Notes: generated from the sequence alone by a model not told the origin. Positions 8,431 to 18,086 are shown, numbered from the stretch's first letter. The stretch is 64,000 bases of DNA from Alphaproteobacteria bacterium (GCA_013287665.1 JABDDK010000002.1:30677-94676); one strand, 5' to 3'. Made by a program: numbers and translations.

Positions 8431-9119
8431 AAACCGCCATGATTCTCTGTGCAGGACTAGGGATACGCATGCGACCCTTAACCAACACGCTCCCGAAACC
8501 CCTGATTAAAGTGGCTGGCAAAACCATGCTAGACCGTGCCTTTGAGCACCTTAAGGTTATTGATATATCTCATATTGTTGTTAACGCGCATTACTTAAGC
8601 CCTCAAATCGTGGATCAGGTAAAAGAGAGAGGTATAGTCTCACACGAAGACGATCTACTCGAAACAGGCGGTGGCGTTCACCATGCATTGCCTTTATTAG
8701 GAAATAAACCATTCTTCGTTCTCAACGGAGATTGCATATGGACCGGTTCTGAAAGCCTAAAGTATATGGAACAGGTTTGGGATGAGGACAAAATGGAGGC
8801 GCTATTGCTCGTTATTCCTCGAGAAAAGGCCCATGGATATAATGGGGCCGGAGATTTCTTTATGTCCCCGGATGGACACCTCTCCCGTCGCGGAGAAGCC
8901 CCTGAGGCACCCTATGTTTTTATCGGAATCCAGATCTTGAACCCTGATCTATTTAGGGGGGAAACAGAAGGCCCCTACTCCTTAAATGTGATCTATAATA
9001 AAGCCCTGGAGAAAGGGCGCCTCTATGGAGTTGTTCATCATGGTGAGTGGTTTCACATCGGTACCCCTGAGGATTTACGCAAGTATGACCCTATGGTGGC
9101 TGAGATAGAGAAAAGCTAG
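8427..9119 (+). CDS. murU: N-acetylmuramate alpha-1-phosphate uridylyltransferase MurU
   Basis: This 230-residue nucleotidyltransferase opens with the sugar-nucleotide signature MILCAGLGIRMRPLT followed by PKPLIKVAGK. It has a VLNGDCIW metal-site Asp and an HIGTPEDL C-terminal motif. MurU makes UDP-MurNAc directly from MurNAc-1-phosphate, bypassing de novo synthesis and the fosfomycin target MurA. Start and stop are firm because the ATGA overlap couples it to amgK. Together tsaE-amgK-murU form a tight operon that ends here. Confidence 0.88.
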   Translation: MKTAMILCAGLGIRMRPLTNTLPKPLIKVAGKTMLDRAFEHLKVIDISHIVVNAHYLSPQIVDQVKERGIVSHEDDLLETGGGVHHALPLLGNKPFFVLNGDCIWTGSESLKYMEQVWDEDKMEALLLVIPREKAHGYNGAGDFFMSPDGHLSRRGEAPEAPYVFIGIQILNPDLFRGETEGPYSLNVIYNKALEKGRLYGVVHHGEWFHIGTPEDLRKYDPMVAEIEKS

Positions 9120-9290
9120 AAGCTAAATTCAACGGTGTTGATTTTTCCATCTTTAAGACCTTAAACTCATTCGGTGAGTAAGCATTTATTTATTCTAAGT
9201 TATTGAAAATCATAAATTAATATACTTCACCAAAAATCGCGTCAAAACAACTAATTAAACTTACAAATAATGATTGACAGGAGGCACACA
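9120..9290 (+). promoter_or_regulatory. Intergenic region with the ribosome site of the toxin-antitoxin operon
   Basis: This AT-rich 171-bp gap separates murU from the toxin gene. It contains an AGGAGG ribosome site (9279-9284) exactly 6 nt before the ATG at 9291, which decides that start over an in-frame ATG at 9270. No clear palindromic operator was found, though autorepression by the antitoxin is usual for this class. Confidence 0.5.
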
Positions 9291-9584
9291 ATGGAACACT
9301 ATAATTTTATAGATAGCAACTTTGTCTTCGATACTCTTAAAAACGCTAAACTTATTGAATTTCGGGGTATTAGTTTTGAAGAAATTATTGAAATTATAGA
9401 AAGCAAAGGACCACTTGATGTTTTTAGACATCCCAATGCTAACAAATATCCAAATCAAATGGTGATTGCGATAGAATTCAAAGAATATGTTTACTTAGTT
9501 CCGTTTGTTGAAGAAAAGGACAAAATAATATTGAAAACAGCCTTTCCCTGTCGAAAGGCAACACGTAGATATTTATATATGTAG
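9291..9584 (+). CDS. Putative BrnT-like toxin of a type II toxin-antitoxin pair
   Basis: The 97-residue basic protein has the pattern of the BrnT/RelE-like ribonuclease group. It has a GISFEEIIEIIES helix after the first strand, a central strand pair (MVIAIEFKEYVYLVPFVEE) and a C-terminal AFPCRKATRRYLYM stretch resembling the SARKATKRE end of BrnT. The usual N-terminal WDxxK motif is absent. Such toxins cleave mRNA when free. The ATG at 9291 is preferred because AGGAGG precedes it by 6 nt. The antitoxin gene starts 10 nt after its stop. Family membership rests on pattern and gene order. Confidence 0.65.
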   Translation: MEHYNFIDSNFVFDTLKNAKLIEFRGISFEEIIEIIESKGPLDVFRHPNANKYPNQMVIAIEFKEYVYLVPFVEEKDKIILKTAFPCRKATRRYLYM

Positions 9585-9594
9585 GAGAAAAATC

Positions 9595-9882
9595 ATGAAA
9601 AAACCTAAGTCACCCGTTTTTAATTTAGACAAAGAAGAGCAAGAGCTTTCCGACGAATTTGATAGAGGAGAATGGGTGAGTGTCGACAATCTTGAGGAAG
9701 AAAAAGTCAGACTACGTAAAATAGCTAGAAACACTCTTCGTAAGGATGCACGGATTAATATCCGTATTTCTTCAAGTGACTTAGAGCGGTTGAAGCAACT
9801 AGCTGCTTATGAAGGTTTACCGTATCAAACATATATAGCCAGCGTTTTGCATAAGGTTTCAGCAGGGCATCTTCATCCATAG
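9595..9882 (+). CDS. CopG-type antitoxin (ribbon-helix-helix)
   Basis: The 95-residue protein has an acidic N-terminal half typical of the toxin-neutralising arm (EEQELSDEFDRGEWVSV). Then comes ARNTLRKDARINIRISSSDLERLKQLAAYEGLPYQTYIASVLHK, the RHH signature of CopG-type antitoxins, in which the INIRI strand binds DNA. It should bind the upstream toxin and repress the operon. A GGAG ribosome site lies just before the ATG. It converges with the SDR gene, with only 5 nt between the two stops. Confidence 0.78.
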   Translation: MKKPKSPVFNLDKEEQELSDEFDRGEWVSVDNLEEEKVRLRKIARNTLRKDARINIRISSSDLERLKQLAAYEGLPYQTYIASVLHKVSAGHLHP

Positions 9883-9887
9883 ATCAT

Positions 9888-10640
9888 TCACTTAACCTTC
9901 CGAGATGCCCGTCTAACAAGATAGTCAGAGATTGCGACAGGAAGACATTGCAAAAACCTCACAAACAGAAATACGGGAGTTGGGAAAGCAATCACAGCTT
10001 TCTTGGTGGCAAGTCCTTTAGCGATTCTCTTCGCGGCGTCGTCGACTTCCATTATGAAGGGCATTTTTAACTTGCTACCCGCCGTAAGAGGGGTCTTAAT
10101 AAATCCTGGACAGATCGTAGAAACAACGATGTTATAGGGCTCAAGTTCGATGCGCCAGCATTCGCAAAGCATTTTAATTGCGGCTTTGCTCGCACAGTAG
10201 GCTCCTCTCTTCGGAAAACCGCGATAGGCAGCAAGGGAACTGAGAACGGCAATGTGACCCGTCTTACGCTCTTTCATGCGTAGCATCACGGGCCATACCG
10301 CATTCAAAACACCATCAATATTGGTTTTTAGAACCCGATTGTATTCCTCACGATCAGGATCACGCTGCATGGCACGCACACCTGCATTAGCTATGACCAA
10401 ATCAATGGGATGAGCCTTATCAATCTCATTTATCCACTTCTCCATGGCCGATTGATCCGTTACATCAATCGTTTTTGAGACGACGGTTGCCCCCTTCCCT
10501 TCACAAAGCTCTTGGCTATCTTGAAGACGCTTCTTATCTCGCCCAACAAGGATAAGCGTGATATGAGGGGCCGCATAATGCTCGGCCAATGCCTTGCCTA
10601 TACCGCTCGATGCACCGGTAATGAGAATGGTATTATACAT
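9888..10640 (-). CDS. Short-chain dehydrogenase/reductase (SDR)
   Basis: The 250-residue protein has a classical SDR N-terminus (TILITGASSGIGKAL, NAD(P) glycine motif TGxxxGIG), an NAG motif (VIANAGV), a catalytic Ser in VLSSLAAYRG and YxxxK (YCASKAAIK). The start was set at the ATG 6 nt after GGGAGG; the longer frame to 10682 lacks a site. The C-terminus carries a hydrophobic stretch (PTPVFLFVRFLQCLPVAI), which is often seen in membrane-associated SDRs acting on lipids or sterols. The substrate is unknown. It is monocistronic. Confidence 0.85.
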   Translation of the reverse strand: MYNTILITGASSGIGKALAEHYAAPHITLILVGRDKKRLQDSQELCEGKGATVVSKTIDVTDQSAMEKWINEIDKAHPIDLVIANAGVRAMQRDPDREEYNRVLKTNIDGVLNAVWPVMLRMKERKTGHIAVLSSLAAYRGFPKRGAYCASKAAIKMLCECWRIELEPYNIVVSTICPGFIKTPLTAGSKLKMPFIMEVDDAAKRIAKGLATKKAVIAFPTPVFLFVRFLQCLPVAISDYLVRRASRKVK

Positions 10641-10736
10641 AAGATCCTCCCTGAAGAATAAAGTAGAGTTTATCACCTCCATTAAAAAAAGGGGATCGTA
10701 ATCTTTTTAAATAAATTCACCGTCAAACATGAAAAG

Positions 10737-10763
10737 CGAGCCATGAAAGTGGCTCGTTTTTTT
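10737..10763 (+). terminator. Strong Rho-independent terminator of unclear owner
   Basis: A perfect 7-bp GC-rich stem (CGAGCCA/TGGCTCG) with a 6-nt loop is followed by seven T. On the plus strand no recognised gene ends just upstream, since the SDR gene starts there in the opposite direction. It may stop read-through from the toxin-antitoxin side, or end a small untested transcript from 10683-10736. Confidence 0.65.
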
Positions 10764-10917
10764 ATGGTTTTAAAAGGCAGAATAATGATATTTACATGTT
10801 ACAAATTGGTACAAAAGTAGATGCATGATACATGCAACTTACGAGCTCACAAAACAATTTTACATTTCCTCTAACTTCTGTAAGAATTCCCCAAGCAATA
10901 ATAACAAAGAAGAAACG

Positions 10918-11535
10918 ATGGGCACTCCTCTTTTCATTGAAGTCATAACCTTAATCGCGGCCTATCTCTTGGGCTCAATCCCATCTGGTCTTCTTATCAG
11001 TTGGGCGTTTAAGCTTCCGGACCCCCGTGAGATTGGCTCAGAGACCATAGGGGCTACGAATATGCTGAGGCTGGGGGATAAGAGGGCAGCCATATTGACT
11101 CTCCTCCTTGACGCTCTAAAGGGCAGTCTGGCTGTGATTATTGCGCTGATTGTAGCGCCACCGCTTGCTCAGTTTGCTTGTCTTCTTGCCGTTATTGGAC
11201 ATATTTGGCCTGTGTGGCTTGGCCTCAAAGGGGGCAAAGGGATTGCAACGGCTTTTGGGGCTATTCTTATTTTAAGTTGGCCTTTAGCGATTGTCTGCCT
11301 TGTCACATGGATTGCGGTTGCTGCGACCACTCGCTATTCTTCTTTAGCTTCTCTTACGGCTGTCATTTTAAGCCCTCTTTACACAACTGTCTTAAATGAG
11401 GATACTCTTGTTATGACTTGTCTTGGTCTTGCGTGTCTCATTTTTTGGACGCACCGCAGCAATATCAAACGCTTAATAACAGGGAAAGAATCACAGATTG
11501 GCGACACAACTCTTTCACAAACCCCTCAAGACTGA
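10918..11535 (+). CDS. plsY: Glycerol-3-phosphate acyltransferase PlsY
   Basis: The 205-residue polytopic membrane protein carries the PlsY motifs: AYLLGSIPSGLL near the N-terminus, GSETIGATNMLR, LLDALKGSLAV and GLKGGKGIATAFG. It transfers acyl from acyl-phosphate to sn-glycerol-3-phosphate, the first step of phospholipid synthesis. The start at 10918 puts the first transmembrane helix at the expected place; the longer frame from 10825 adds 31 residues with no membrane or family character. The 3' end overlaps dprA by 38 nt. Confidence 0.92.
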   Translation: MGTPLFIEVITLIAAYLLGSIPSGLLISWAFKLPDPREIGSETIGATNMLRLGDKRAAILTLLLDALKGSLAVIIALIVAPPLAQFACLLAVIGHIWPVWLGLKGGKGIATAFGAILILSWPLAIVCLVTWIAVAATTRYSSLASLTAVILSPLYTTVLNEDTLVMTCLGLACLIFWTHRSNIKRLITGKESQIGDTTLSQTPQD

Positions 11536-12631
11536 TGAAGATCGCATCGATTGGATCCAACTGGCACGATCTGAAAATGTCGGCCCCCTTACGTTCCATC
11601 GCTTAATCTCTCGATTTGGCTGTCCAAAAGATGCCCTTGAGGCCTTGCCTGAATTGGCTGCAAAGGGCGGTTTAAAACGGAAACTTAAGATTGCTTTACG
11701 CTCTGAAATTGAAGCTGAGATCGAGGCCACCGAAGCCTTTGGAGCACACATCGTTCTGTTTGATGATCCTGACTATCCACCCCTTCTGAGACATATTGAC
11801 TCTGCCCCTGCCCTGATCACAGTTAAGGGAAAGCTTGATCTTTTACACACTCCTTTGTTTGCAATTGTAGGAGCGCGTAATGCCTCAGCGATGGGCAAGA
11901 AAATGGCCCATACACTTGCCTCTGAGCTTGGTACACTCGGATGGGTCATAAGCTCAGGGCTCGCTCGCGGCATTGATGGCGCTGCCCATAAGGGAAGCCT
12001 AAAGTCCGGAACGATTGCAGTTCTTGCGGGAGGTATCAATGATATCTATCCTCAAGAAAATGAGAGTCTCTATCATCAAATAGCGGAAGTTGGGGCGCTA
12101 ATCGCTGAATCTCCCTTTGGTACACAGCCTCAAGCAACTTTATTCCCCAGACGAAATCGAATTGTCTCAGGGATATCACGCTGTGTTCTGGTCGTTGAGG
12201 CCGCTCTTAAATCAGGCTCTCTCATCACAACAAAGTATGCCCTGGAACAAGGACGCGATGTGTTTGCTATTCCTGGCCATCCCCTTGATCCGCGAGCGCG
12301 CGGGTGTAATCAACTTATAAAGAATGGCGCCGTCCTTGTTGAATCAATTGAAGATATTTCCAATGAAATTTCGCCGTCAATCAATATGAATCTTAAGGAA
12401 TCTCCTTGTGAATATAGGGAGTTCCCCCCCTCCCCTTGCCTAGATAAGACTCGACATGTCGTTAACGAAAATTTAAGTACTTTTCCGATAAGTGTTGACG
12501 AATTGATCCGACAATGTCAGTTGTCGGCATCTGATGTGTGGGTTGTCCTACTCGAGATGGAAATTGCGGGACGCCTTGAACGCCTACCCGGCGGCAAGGT
12601 TTCCCTAAAAGAGGAATGGAAGAATTTATGA
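11498..12631 (+). CDS. dprA: DNA-processing protein DprA
   Basis: The 377-residue protein has an N-terminal SAM/HhH-like domain (ENVGPLTFHRLISRFG) and a Rossmann-like core with VGARNAS, SGLARGIDGAAHKGSL, FPRRNRIVSG and KSGSLITTKYALEQGRDVFAIPG. It ends with a winged-helix-like DML1 domain. DprA loads RecA onto incoming single-stranded DNA during transformation. The only plausible start in frame is TTG at 11498, which overlaps plsY. The stop forms an ATGA overlap with topA, and the plsY-dprA-topA order is common in alphaproteobacteria. Confidence 0.92.
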   Translation: MATQLFHKPLKTDEDRIDWIQLARSENVGPLTFHRLISRFGCPKDALEALPELAAKGGLKRKLKIALRSEIEAEIEATEAFGAHIVLFDDPDYPPLLRHIDSAPALITVKGKLDLLHTPLFAIVGARNASAMGKKMAHTLASELGTLGWVISSGLARGIDGAAHKGSLKSGTIAVLAGGINDIYPQENESLYHQIAEVGALIAESPFGTQPQATLFPRRNRIVSGISRCVLVVEAALKSGSLITTKYALEQGRDVFAIPGHPLDPRARGCNQLIKNGAVLVESIEDISNEISPSINMNLKESPCEYREFPPSPCLDKTRHVVNENLSTFPISVDELIRQCQLSASDVWVVLLEMEIAGRLERLPGGKVSLKEEWKNL

Positions 12632-14994
12632 ATGTAGTTGTCGTTGAATCACCGTCAAAGGCAAAAACCATAGAAAAGTATTTAGGCAAAGACTATACAG
12701 TTCTTGCAAGCTTTGGCCATGTGCGTGATTTGGTTTCTAAGGACGGATCCGTAAGACCTGATGAAGACTTCGCCATGACATGGGAGGTCGATGATAAGGC
12801 AAAGAAGCATCTCGATGCGATTGCTAAGGCTTTAAAAGGCGCTGACCACCTCTATCTCGCAACTGACCCTGATCGCGAGGGAGAGGCGATCTCTTGGCAT
12901 ATTCAAGAAGTCCTGGACGCAAAAGGTGTTCTAAAAAACGTTAAAACTCAACGGATTGCGTTTAACGCGATCACGAAAGAAACGGTTGCTGAAGCGATGG
13001 CTCATCCACGAGAGATCGATAGCCAACTCGTCAATGCTTATTTAGCACGTCTAAGCTTGGATTACCTCGTCGGGTTTACTTTGTCCCCTATATTGTGGCG
13101 GAAACTTCCCGGAAGTAAATCCGCAGGTCGTGTGCAATCCGTTGCTTTGCGGCTGGTTGTCGATCGTGAAACAGAAATTGAAGCTTTTAAATCACAGGAA
13201 TATTGGACAATCGAAGTTGAATTTCTGAATGGGCAAAAAAAGTCATTCAAGGCGCGCCTCACCCATTTGGATGGAAAAAAGCTTGATAAGTTCTCTCTCC
13301 CCTCTGAAAAAGAAGCAAAAGAAGCTGAAAAAAAGATTGAGGCTGGAAAGTATCACGTAGACTCTGTAGAGAAAAAGCGTGTCCAACGTCACCCTCGCCC
13401 GCCCTTTACTACTTCTACCCTTCAACAAGAAGCGTCACGTAAGCTTGGATATAGCCCAAAAAAGACCATGCAGCTTGCCCAAAAACTATATGAAGGTATC
13501 CATGTTGGGGGTGAAACCACCGGTCTTATAACTTATATGCGTACGGACAGTATCCAGGTTGAAGGGAGCGCTTTGGCGGCCTGTCGGACCGCCATCGAAA
13601 AATCCTTTGGAAACAAATACTTACCGAGTTCTCCCCGTGTCTACAAGACGAAAGCCAAAAATGCTCAGGAAGCTCACGAAGCCATCCGTCCAACTGATCT
13701 CAACAGGAAACCTCAAGATATTTCAAAGTATTTAGAAAGTGACCTTGCACGCCTATATGACCTTATCTGGAAAAGGATGATGTCTTCACAAATGGCTAGT
13801 GCTGAGCTTGACCAAACGTCAGTGGATATTGCCTCTGATAAAAAAGACGTGACATTAAGAGCAACGGGATCGGTCTTGGTGTTTGACGGCTTTTTAACGC
13901 TTTACCGCGAAAGCTTGGATGAAGATCAAGCGGAAGAAGAAGATAACAAGATCCTTCCCCCCCTTGAAGAAAATGAAAAGCTAGAAAAACAGCAAGTCTT
14001 GCCAGAGCAACACTTTACCCAACCTCCCCCACGGTATACGGAAGCAAGCCTGATTAAGAAAATGGAAGAGCTTGGGATTGGACGCCCCTCAACCTACACG
14101 GGAACGCTTCAAACCCTTCAAGCGCGTGGGTACGTTAAAAATGAAAAGAGGACGCTCTACCCAGAAGATCGGGGCAGGATCGTCACAGCCTTTCTCTTGA
14201 GCTATTTCCGTAAGTACATTGAATATGATTTTACGGCCCAGCTTGAAGAACAGTTGGATGAAATATCTAATGGAGATCTTTTCTGGAAGGATGTCTTAAG
14301 TCAATTCTGGGTGTCTTTCATCAGTGCCATTGATCAAGCGAAAGACCTTAAGATTCAAGAAGTCCTCGAACAGCTTCAAAAGGATCTCGATGCGCACCTC
14401 TTCCCCCCCACTGAAGATGGGAAGGATCCTCATATTTGTCCTCGCTGTGGGATCGGTAAGCTTGGCTTACGCTTGAGTAAATTTGGCGCCTTCATTGGAT
14501 GCTCTCAGTATCCGGAGTGTAAGTATACGCGGCCACTCGTTTCAGGCGATGAGGGCGACGCTCAAGCCCAAGAAGAACCCTTTGAGAGGCAGCTTGGGAC
14601 AGACCCTAATTCAGGACTGGCTGTTACGGTTAAAAAGGGACCTTATGGATTTTATATTCAATGGGGCGAAGCCGTTTCAAAGAAAGAGAAGCCAAAGCGG
14701 GTTTCCTTGCCAACAGGGGCATCACCAGAGGCTATTACATTAGAGGAAGCAGTGGCACTGTCCGCTCTTCCGCGTAGCATTGGACTGGACCCTGAGACGA
14801 AAGAGCCTATAACGGCGGCTATTGGACGGTTTGGACCCTACGTTAAACTGGGTAGCCTCTTTGCCTCACTCAAGAAAACGGATGATGTGTTGACGATTGA
14901 TTTGACACGTGCCCTCGAGCTGATAGAAGCGAAGAAGAATGCGCCGCCTCGAAAAGGCCCACCAAAGAAAGTTGCCCGTGGCAAAAAGAAGTAA
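12628..14994 (+). CDS. topA: DNA topoisomerase I
   Basis: The 788-residue type IA topoisomerase starts with the Toprim domain (VVVESPSKAKTIEKYLG, then ATDPDREGEAISWH). It has the catalytic Tyr in TGLITYMRTDS and the GIGRPSTYTGTLQTLQ motif. At least one C-terminal C4 zinc ribbon is visible (CPRCGIGKLGL with CSQYPECKY), followed by extra TopA repeat regions and a Lys-rich tail. It relaxes negative supercoils. The ATG at 12628 is chosen because it overlaps the dprA stop (ATGA) and has GGAAG upstream. The 3' end overlaps rnr by 56 nt. Confidence 0.95.
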   Translation: MNVVVVESPSKAKTIEKYLGKDYTVLASFGHVRDLVSKDGSVRPDEDFAMTWEVDDKAKKHLDAIAKALKGADHLYLATDPDREGEAISWHIQEVLDAKGVLKNVKTQRIAFNAITKETVAEAMAHPREIDSQLVNAYLARLSLDYLVGFTLSPILWRKLPGSKSAGRVQSVALRLVVDRETEIEAFKSQEYWTIEVEFLNGQKKSFKARLTHLDGKKLDKFSLPSEKEAKEAEKKIEAGKYHVDSVEKKRVQRHPRPPFTTSTLQQEASRKLGYSPKKTMQLAQKLYEGIHVGGETTGLITYMRTDSIQVEGSALAACRTAIEKSFGNKYLPSSPRVYKTKAKNAQEAHEAIRPTDLNRKPQDISKYLESDLARLYDLIWKRMMSSQMASAELDQTSVDIASDKKDVTLRATGSVLVFDGFLTLYRESLDEDQAEEEDNKILPPLEENEKLEKQQVLPEQHFTQPPPRYTEASLIKKMEELGIGRPSTYTGTLQTLQARGYVKNEKRTLYPEDRGRIVTAFLLSYFRKYIEYDFTAQLEEQLDEISNGDLFWKDVLSQFWVSFISAIDQAKDLKIQEVLEQLQKDLDAHLFPPTEDGKDPHICPRCGIGKLGLRLSKFGAFIGCSQYPECKYTRPLVSGDEGDAQAQEEPFERQLGTDPNSGLAVTVKKGPYGFYIQWGEAVSKKEKPKRVSLPTGASPEAITLEEAVALSALPRSIGLDPETKEPITAAIGRFGPYVKLGSLFASLKKTDDVLTIDLTRALELIEAKKNAPPRKGPPKKVARGKKK

Positions 14995-17167
14995 AGATCT
15001 CCCAACACCTCAGGAAATCCTTGAGTTCATCAACTCGTCCCCAACAAAAGTTGGAAAGCGTGAGATTTCACGTGCCTTTAATTTGAAAGGACTTAAACGT
15101 GTTTGGCTGAAGAACGTCCTAAAGGACCTAGCAGATCAAGGCCTTATCAAGAGAGGACATAAAAAGAACGTTCATTCACATGCCGCTTTACCTCCCGTCC
15201 TTCTCGTAACCGTTGCCCCTGAGCTTTCTGAGGAGGGTGAAGTCCTCTTAAAACCGGTTGAAATCTCAGGCGACTTTCCTCCCATTTTGCTTACAGATAA
15301 AGGATCGGCTCAGGTAAAATCTGGGGATCGCCTTATGGTGCGCGTCAAACGTCATACAGACGGATATTATACAGCCCGCCTGATTAAAAAGCTGGTTGTA
15401 AGGTCTGCAACGCTGGTTGGAGCGGTTATCAAAAGCCGTGGGCGTCTTTATGTACAGCCCTGTGATCGACGGCGCCAAGAGGATCTCGCTTTGCTAGATC
15501 CTGCGGAAAAGGTCCATGAAGGCGAACTTATCGTTGCCGAACTTTCAACCACTCGTGGGGCGAAACAAGCTAAGGTATTGAAGTCCCTTGGAACTCTAGA
15601 TGACCCGAGCGTGATCAGTTTGATCTCCATCTATGAAGAAGGCATCCCCCATGAATTCCCTGAACAGGTCATAAAAGAAGCTGAATCCGTGCGCACTCTC
15701 TCCCTTGAGGGCCGCGAAGATTTAAGATCCATCCCTTTTGTCACGATCGATGGTGAAGACGCCCGCGACTTTGACGATGCTGTCTGGGCTGAAGAAACTC
15801 CCGAAGGGTGGCATCTCATGGTCGCCATTGCTGATGTGTCGCATTATGTGAAGCCTGGAAGTGCCCTTGATAAGGAAGCGTACCTCAGGGGCAATTCCGT
15901 CTATTTCCCGGATCGTGTCGTTCCTATGCTTCCAGAAACCCTTTCAAATGATTTATGCTCCTTAAGGCCCAAAGAGGATAAAGCCTGCTTTGCTGTCCAT
16001 TTATGGCTCGATGCGAAGGGACGTCTTAAGCGCTATCAGTTTGTCAGAGGCATCATGCAATCTGTTGAAAGACTAACCTATTCTCAAGTCCAACTCGCTT
16101 ATGATGGAACGACCGACGCTCAAACAAAACCTCTGGTTGAGTCGATCATTAATCCACTTTACGGTGCCTATGCCCTTCTAAAGAAAGCCAGAGAATTCCG
16201 AGGAACACTCGATCTCGAATTGCCAGAACGACAGGTTATTTTAAATGAGGAAGGGCGTATTGAGGACATCCACCCTCGCCCACGATTGGATAGTCATCGT
16301 CTTATTGAAGAATTCATGATCCTTGCGAATGTGTCTGCCGCCCAACAACTTGAAGCGCTTAAGGCCCCCTGCATTTACCGCATCCATGATGTACCAAATC
16401 CTGAAAAAATCTTTATATTTAGAGAACTGATTGAAGGGCTCGGGTTCTCCTTCCCCAAGTCACAAGCGATTACACCTCAAGCTTTCCTCCATCTTTTGAA
16501 GGCAGCTCACGGTACCCCTCACCAAGCTCTCATCAGTCAATTGACGCTGAGAACTCAAGCGCAAGCACTCTATCACCCTGAAAACATTGGGCATTTTGGA
16601 CTCGCTTTAAAGAAATACAGCCATTTCACATCCCCCATTCGCAGATATGCTGATATCATCGTCCATAGAAGTCTGATTGCAGCTTTATCTCTGGGGGACG
16701 ATGGCTTGCCCAAAGACGCAGATCTCAGTGCCATTGGGGAACAAGTTTCTGCAACAGAAAGAAGAGCTGCAGCGGCTGAACGCGCGGCTTCTGAGCGTTA
16801 TGTAACCGTATTCCTTAAGAATAAAGTGGGACAAACTTTCCAGGGGCGCATCAATGGCGTGACGTCCTTTGGACTCTTCGTAACCCTCGATGATTCAGGC
16901 GCAGATGGCTTAATTCCTATGCCCTACTTAGCTGACGATTACTATACGTATGAAGAACATAAGCATCGCCTTGTGGGACGTCGCACACGCCGCATTTATA
17001 CTCTCGGCGATCCCATCGAGGTCATGCTAAAGGATGTGGATACCCTGACGAATACGATTACGTTGATCCCCGTTGGTGGTTCTCCCTCAAAGAAAAAGGA
17101 ACGCTCATTTAAGAATACGGAAAGTGGCATTCGCCATAAGAAGAAGCGCGATCGTAAGCCTACCTAA
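14939..17167 (+). CDS. rnr: Ribonuclease R
   Basis: The 742-residue exoribonuclease has an N-terminal winged helix (GKREISRAFNLKG), cold-shock-like domains and the RNB catalytic domain. The RNB part has TIDGEDARDFDDAVWAE, carrying the Mg-binding Asp cluster, and later HFTSPIRRYADIIVHR. A C-terminal S1 domain (FQGRINGVTSFGLFVTL) and a basic tail rich in Lys/Arg follow. RNase R degrades structured RNA 3'-5' and takes part in rRNA and tmRNA-linked turnover. The start overlaps topA, so translation is probably coupled. Its stop overlaps the convergent epimerase gene by 8 nt. Confidence 0.94.
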   Translation: MRRLEKAHQRKLPVAKRSKDLPTPQEILEFINSSPTKVGKREISRAFNLKGLKRVWLKNVLKDLADQGLIKRGHKKNVHSHAALPPVLLVTVAPELSEEGEVLLKPVEISGDFPPILLTDKGSAQVKSGDRLMVRVKRHTDGYYTARLIKKLVVRSATLVGAVIKSRGRLYVQPCDRRRQEDLALLDPAEKVHEGELIVAELSTTRGAKQAKVLKSLGTLDDPSVISLISIYEEGIPHEFPEQVIKEAESVRTLSLEGREDLRSIPFVTIDGEDARDFDDAVWAEETPEGWHLMVAIADVSHYVKPGSALDKEAYLRGNSVYFPDRVVPMLPETLSNDLCSLRPKEDKACFAVHLWLDAKGRLKRYQFVRGIMQSVERLTYSQVQLAYDGTTDAQTKPLVESIINPLYGAYALLKKAREFRGTLDLELPERQVILNEEGRIEDIHPRPRLDSHRLIEEFMILANVSAAQQLEALKAPCIYRIHDVPNPEKIFIFRELIEGLGFSFPKSQAITPQAFLHLLKAAHGTPHQALISQLTLRTQAQALYHPENIGHFGLALKKYSHFTSPIRRYADIIVHRSLIAALSLGDDGLPKDADLSAIGEQVSATERRAAAAERAASERYVTVFLKNKVGQTFQGRINGVTSFGLFVTLDDSGADGLIPMPYLADDYYTYEEHKHRLVGRRTRRIYTLGDPIEVMLKDVDTLTNTITLIPVGGSPSKKKERSFKNTESGIRHKKKRDRKPT

Positions 17168-18086
17168 AGGCTTCTACTGTCCGCCGCAGTCCTTCCTCAA
17201 CGGATACAACTGGCTTCCATCCAATAGACGTTTTGATATCGCTGATGTCCAACTCTAAAGAGCCCGTAATTTTCTCAAGCATTTCCTCTTTCCCGAGGAG
17301 TTTCAGGGGGACTCTCAACAAAATCTGTGGGAAGGGAAACAAAAGGGGTGACTTCTCTAGCCCTTTACCCAGTTTCTGAATAAGCTCCACAATGCATAGG
17401 GAGTGATCATCACTCACATAGTATGTGTGCCCTTTGGCATCCGGATGGATGGCCGTAAGTGCAATCGCATCAACGAGATTATCCAAGTATATCAGGCTCC
17501 GTCTATTCTTCACACCAGCAAAAGGAAAGGGAATATTCATTTGAATGGCTTTTATGAGTAAGTCGACATTTCCTTTAGCATAGGGGCCGTATACGACAGG
17601 AGGGCGAATAATCACAACGTCAAGCCCATCTTTTTTTTCGATGTCCCTGAGTATTTCTTCGGCCTGAAGTTTGGATTTTCCATAGGATAGTAAGGGTTTG
17701 GTGGGGCTCTTTATAGTCAATATTTCCTTAGATGAGGAACACCCATGAACATTAACTGTGCTTATAAAGACGAAACGTTTTACCCCAGCTTTTACGCATT
17801 CGGTAGCGAGTTTCTTTGTCAATTCACTATTGATCTCATCATAATCTTGGACTGAAAGTCCTTTCGTATGAACAATGCCGGCTAAGTGGATAACAACATC
17901 TATGCCTTTGAAAATAAGCGACCAATCATCCTGTTTAAGGAAGTCACATACAATGAATTGATCTTGCACCTGTAAATCAGGGTGTGGTGTTCGAACAAGT
18001 GCAAATACACTATGCTGAGCTTTTGAGAGATACTCAGATAAGGCTCGTCCTATAAAGCCATTGGCACCTGTAATAAGAATGTTCAT
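17160..18086 (-). CDS. NAD-dependent epimerase/dehydratase (extended SDR)
   Basis: The 308-residue protein opens with NILITGANGFIGRALSEYL, the GxxGxxG motif of extended SDRs. It has VIHLAGIVHTKG, a catalytic Ser/Thr region (VFISTVNVHG), YGKSKLQAE as YxxxK, and RPPVVYGPYAKGNVD. These are typical of UDP-hexose 4-epimerase-like enzymes, with best general resemblance to those acting on undecaprenyl-linked or UDP sugars in envelope polysaccharide synthesis. There is no sugar gene cluster around it, so the substrate remains open. It converges with rnr and diverges from secA. Confidence 0.85.
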   Translation of the reverse strand: MNILITGANGFIGRALSEYLSKAQHSVFALVRTPHPDLQVQDQFIVCDFLKQDDWSLIFKGIDVVIHLAGIVHTKGLSVQDYDEINSELTKKLATECVKAGVKRFVFISTVNVHGCSSSKEILTIKSPTKPLLSYGKSKLQAEEILRDIEKKDGLDVVIIRPPVVYGPYAKGNVDLLIKAIQMNIPFPFAGVKNRRSLIYLDNLVDAIALTAIHPDAKGHTYYVSDDHSLCIVELIQKLGKGLEKSPLLFPFPQILLRVPLKLLGKEEMLEKITGSLELDISDIKTSIGWKPVVSVEEGLRRTVEAFR

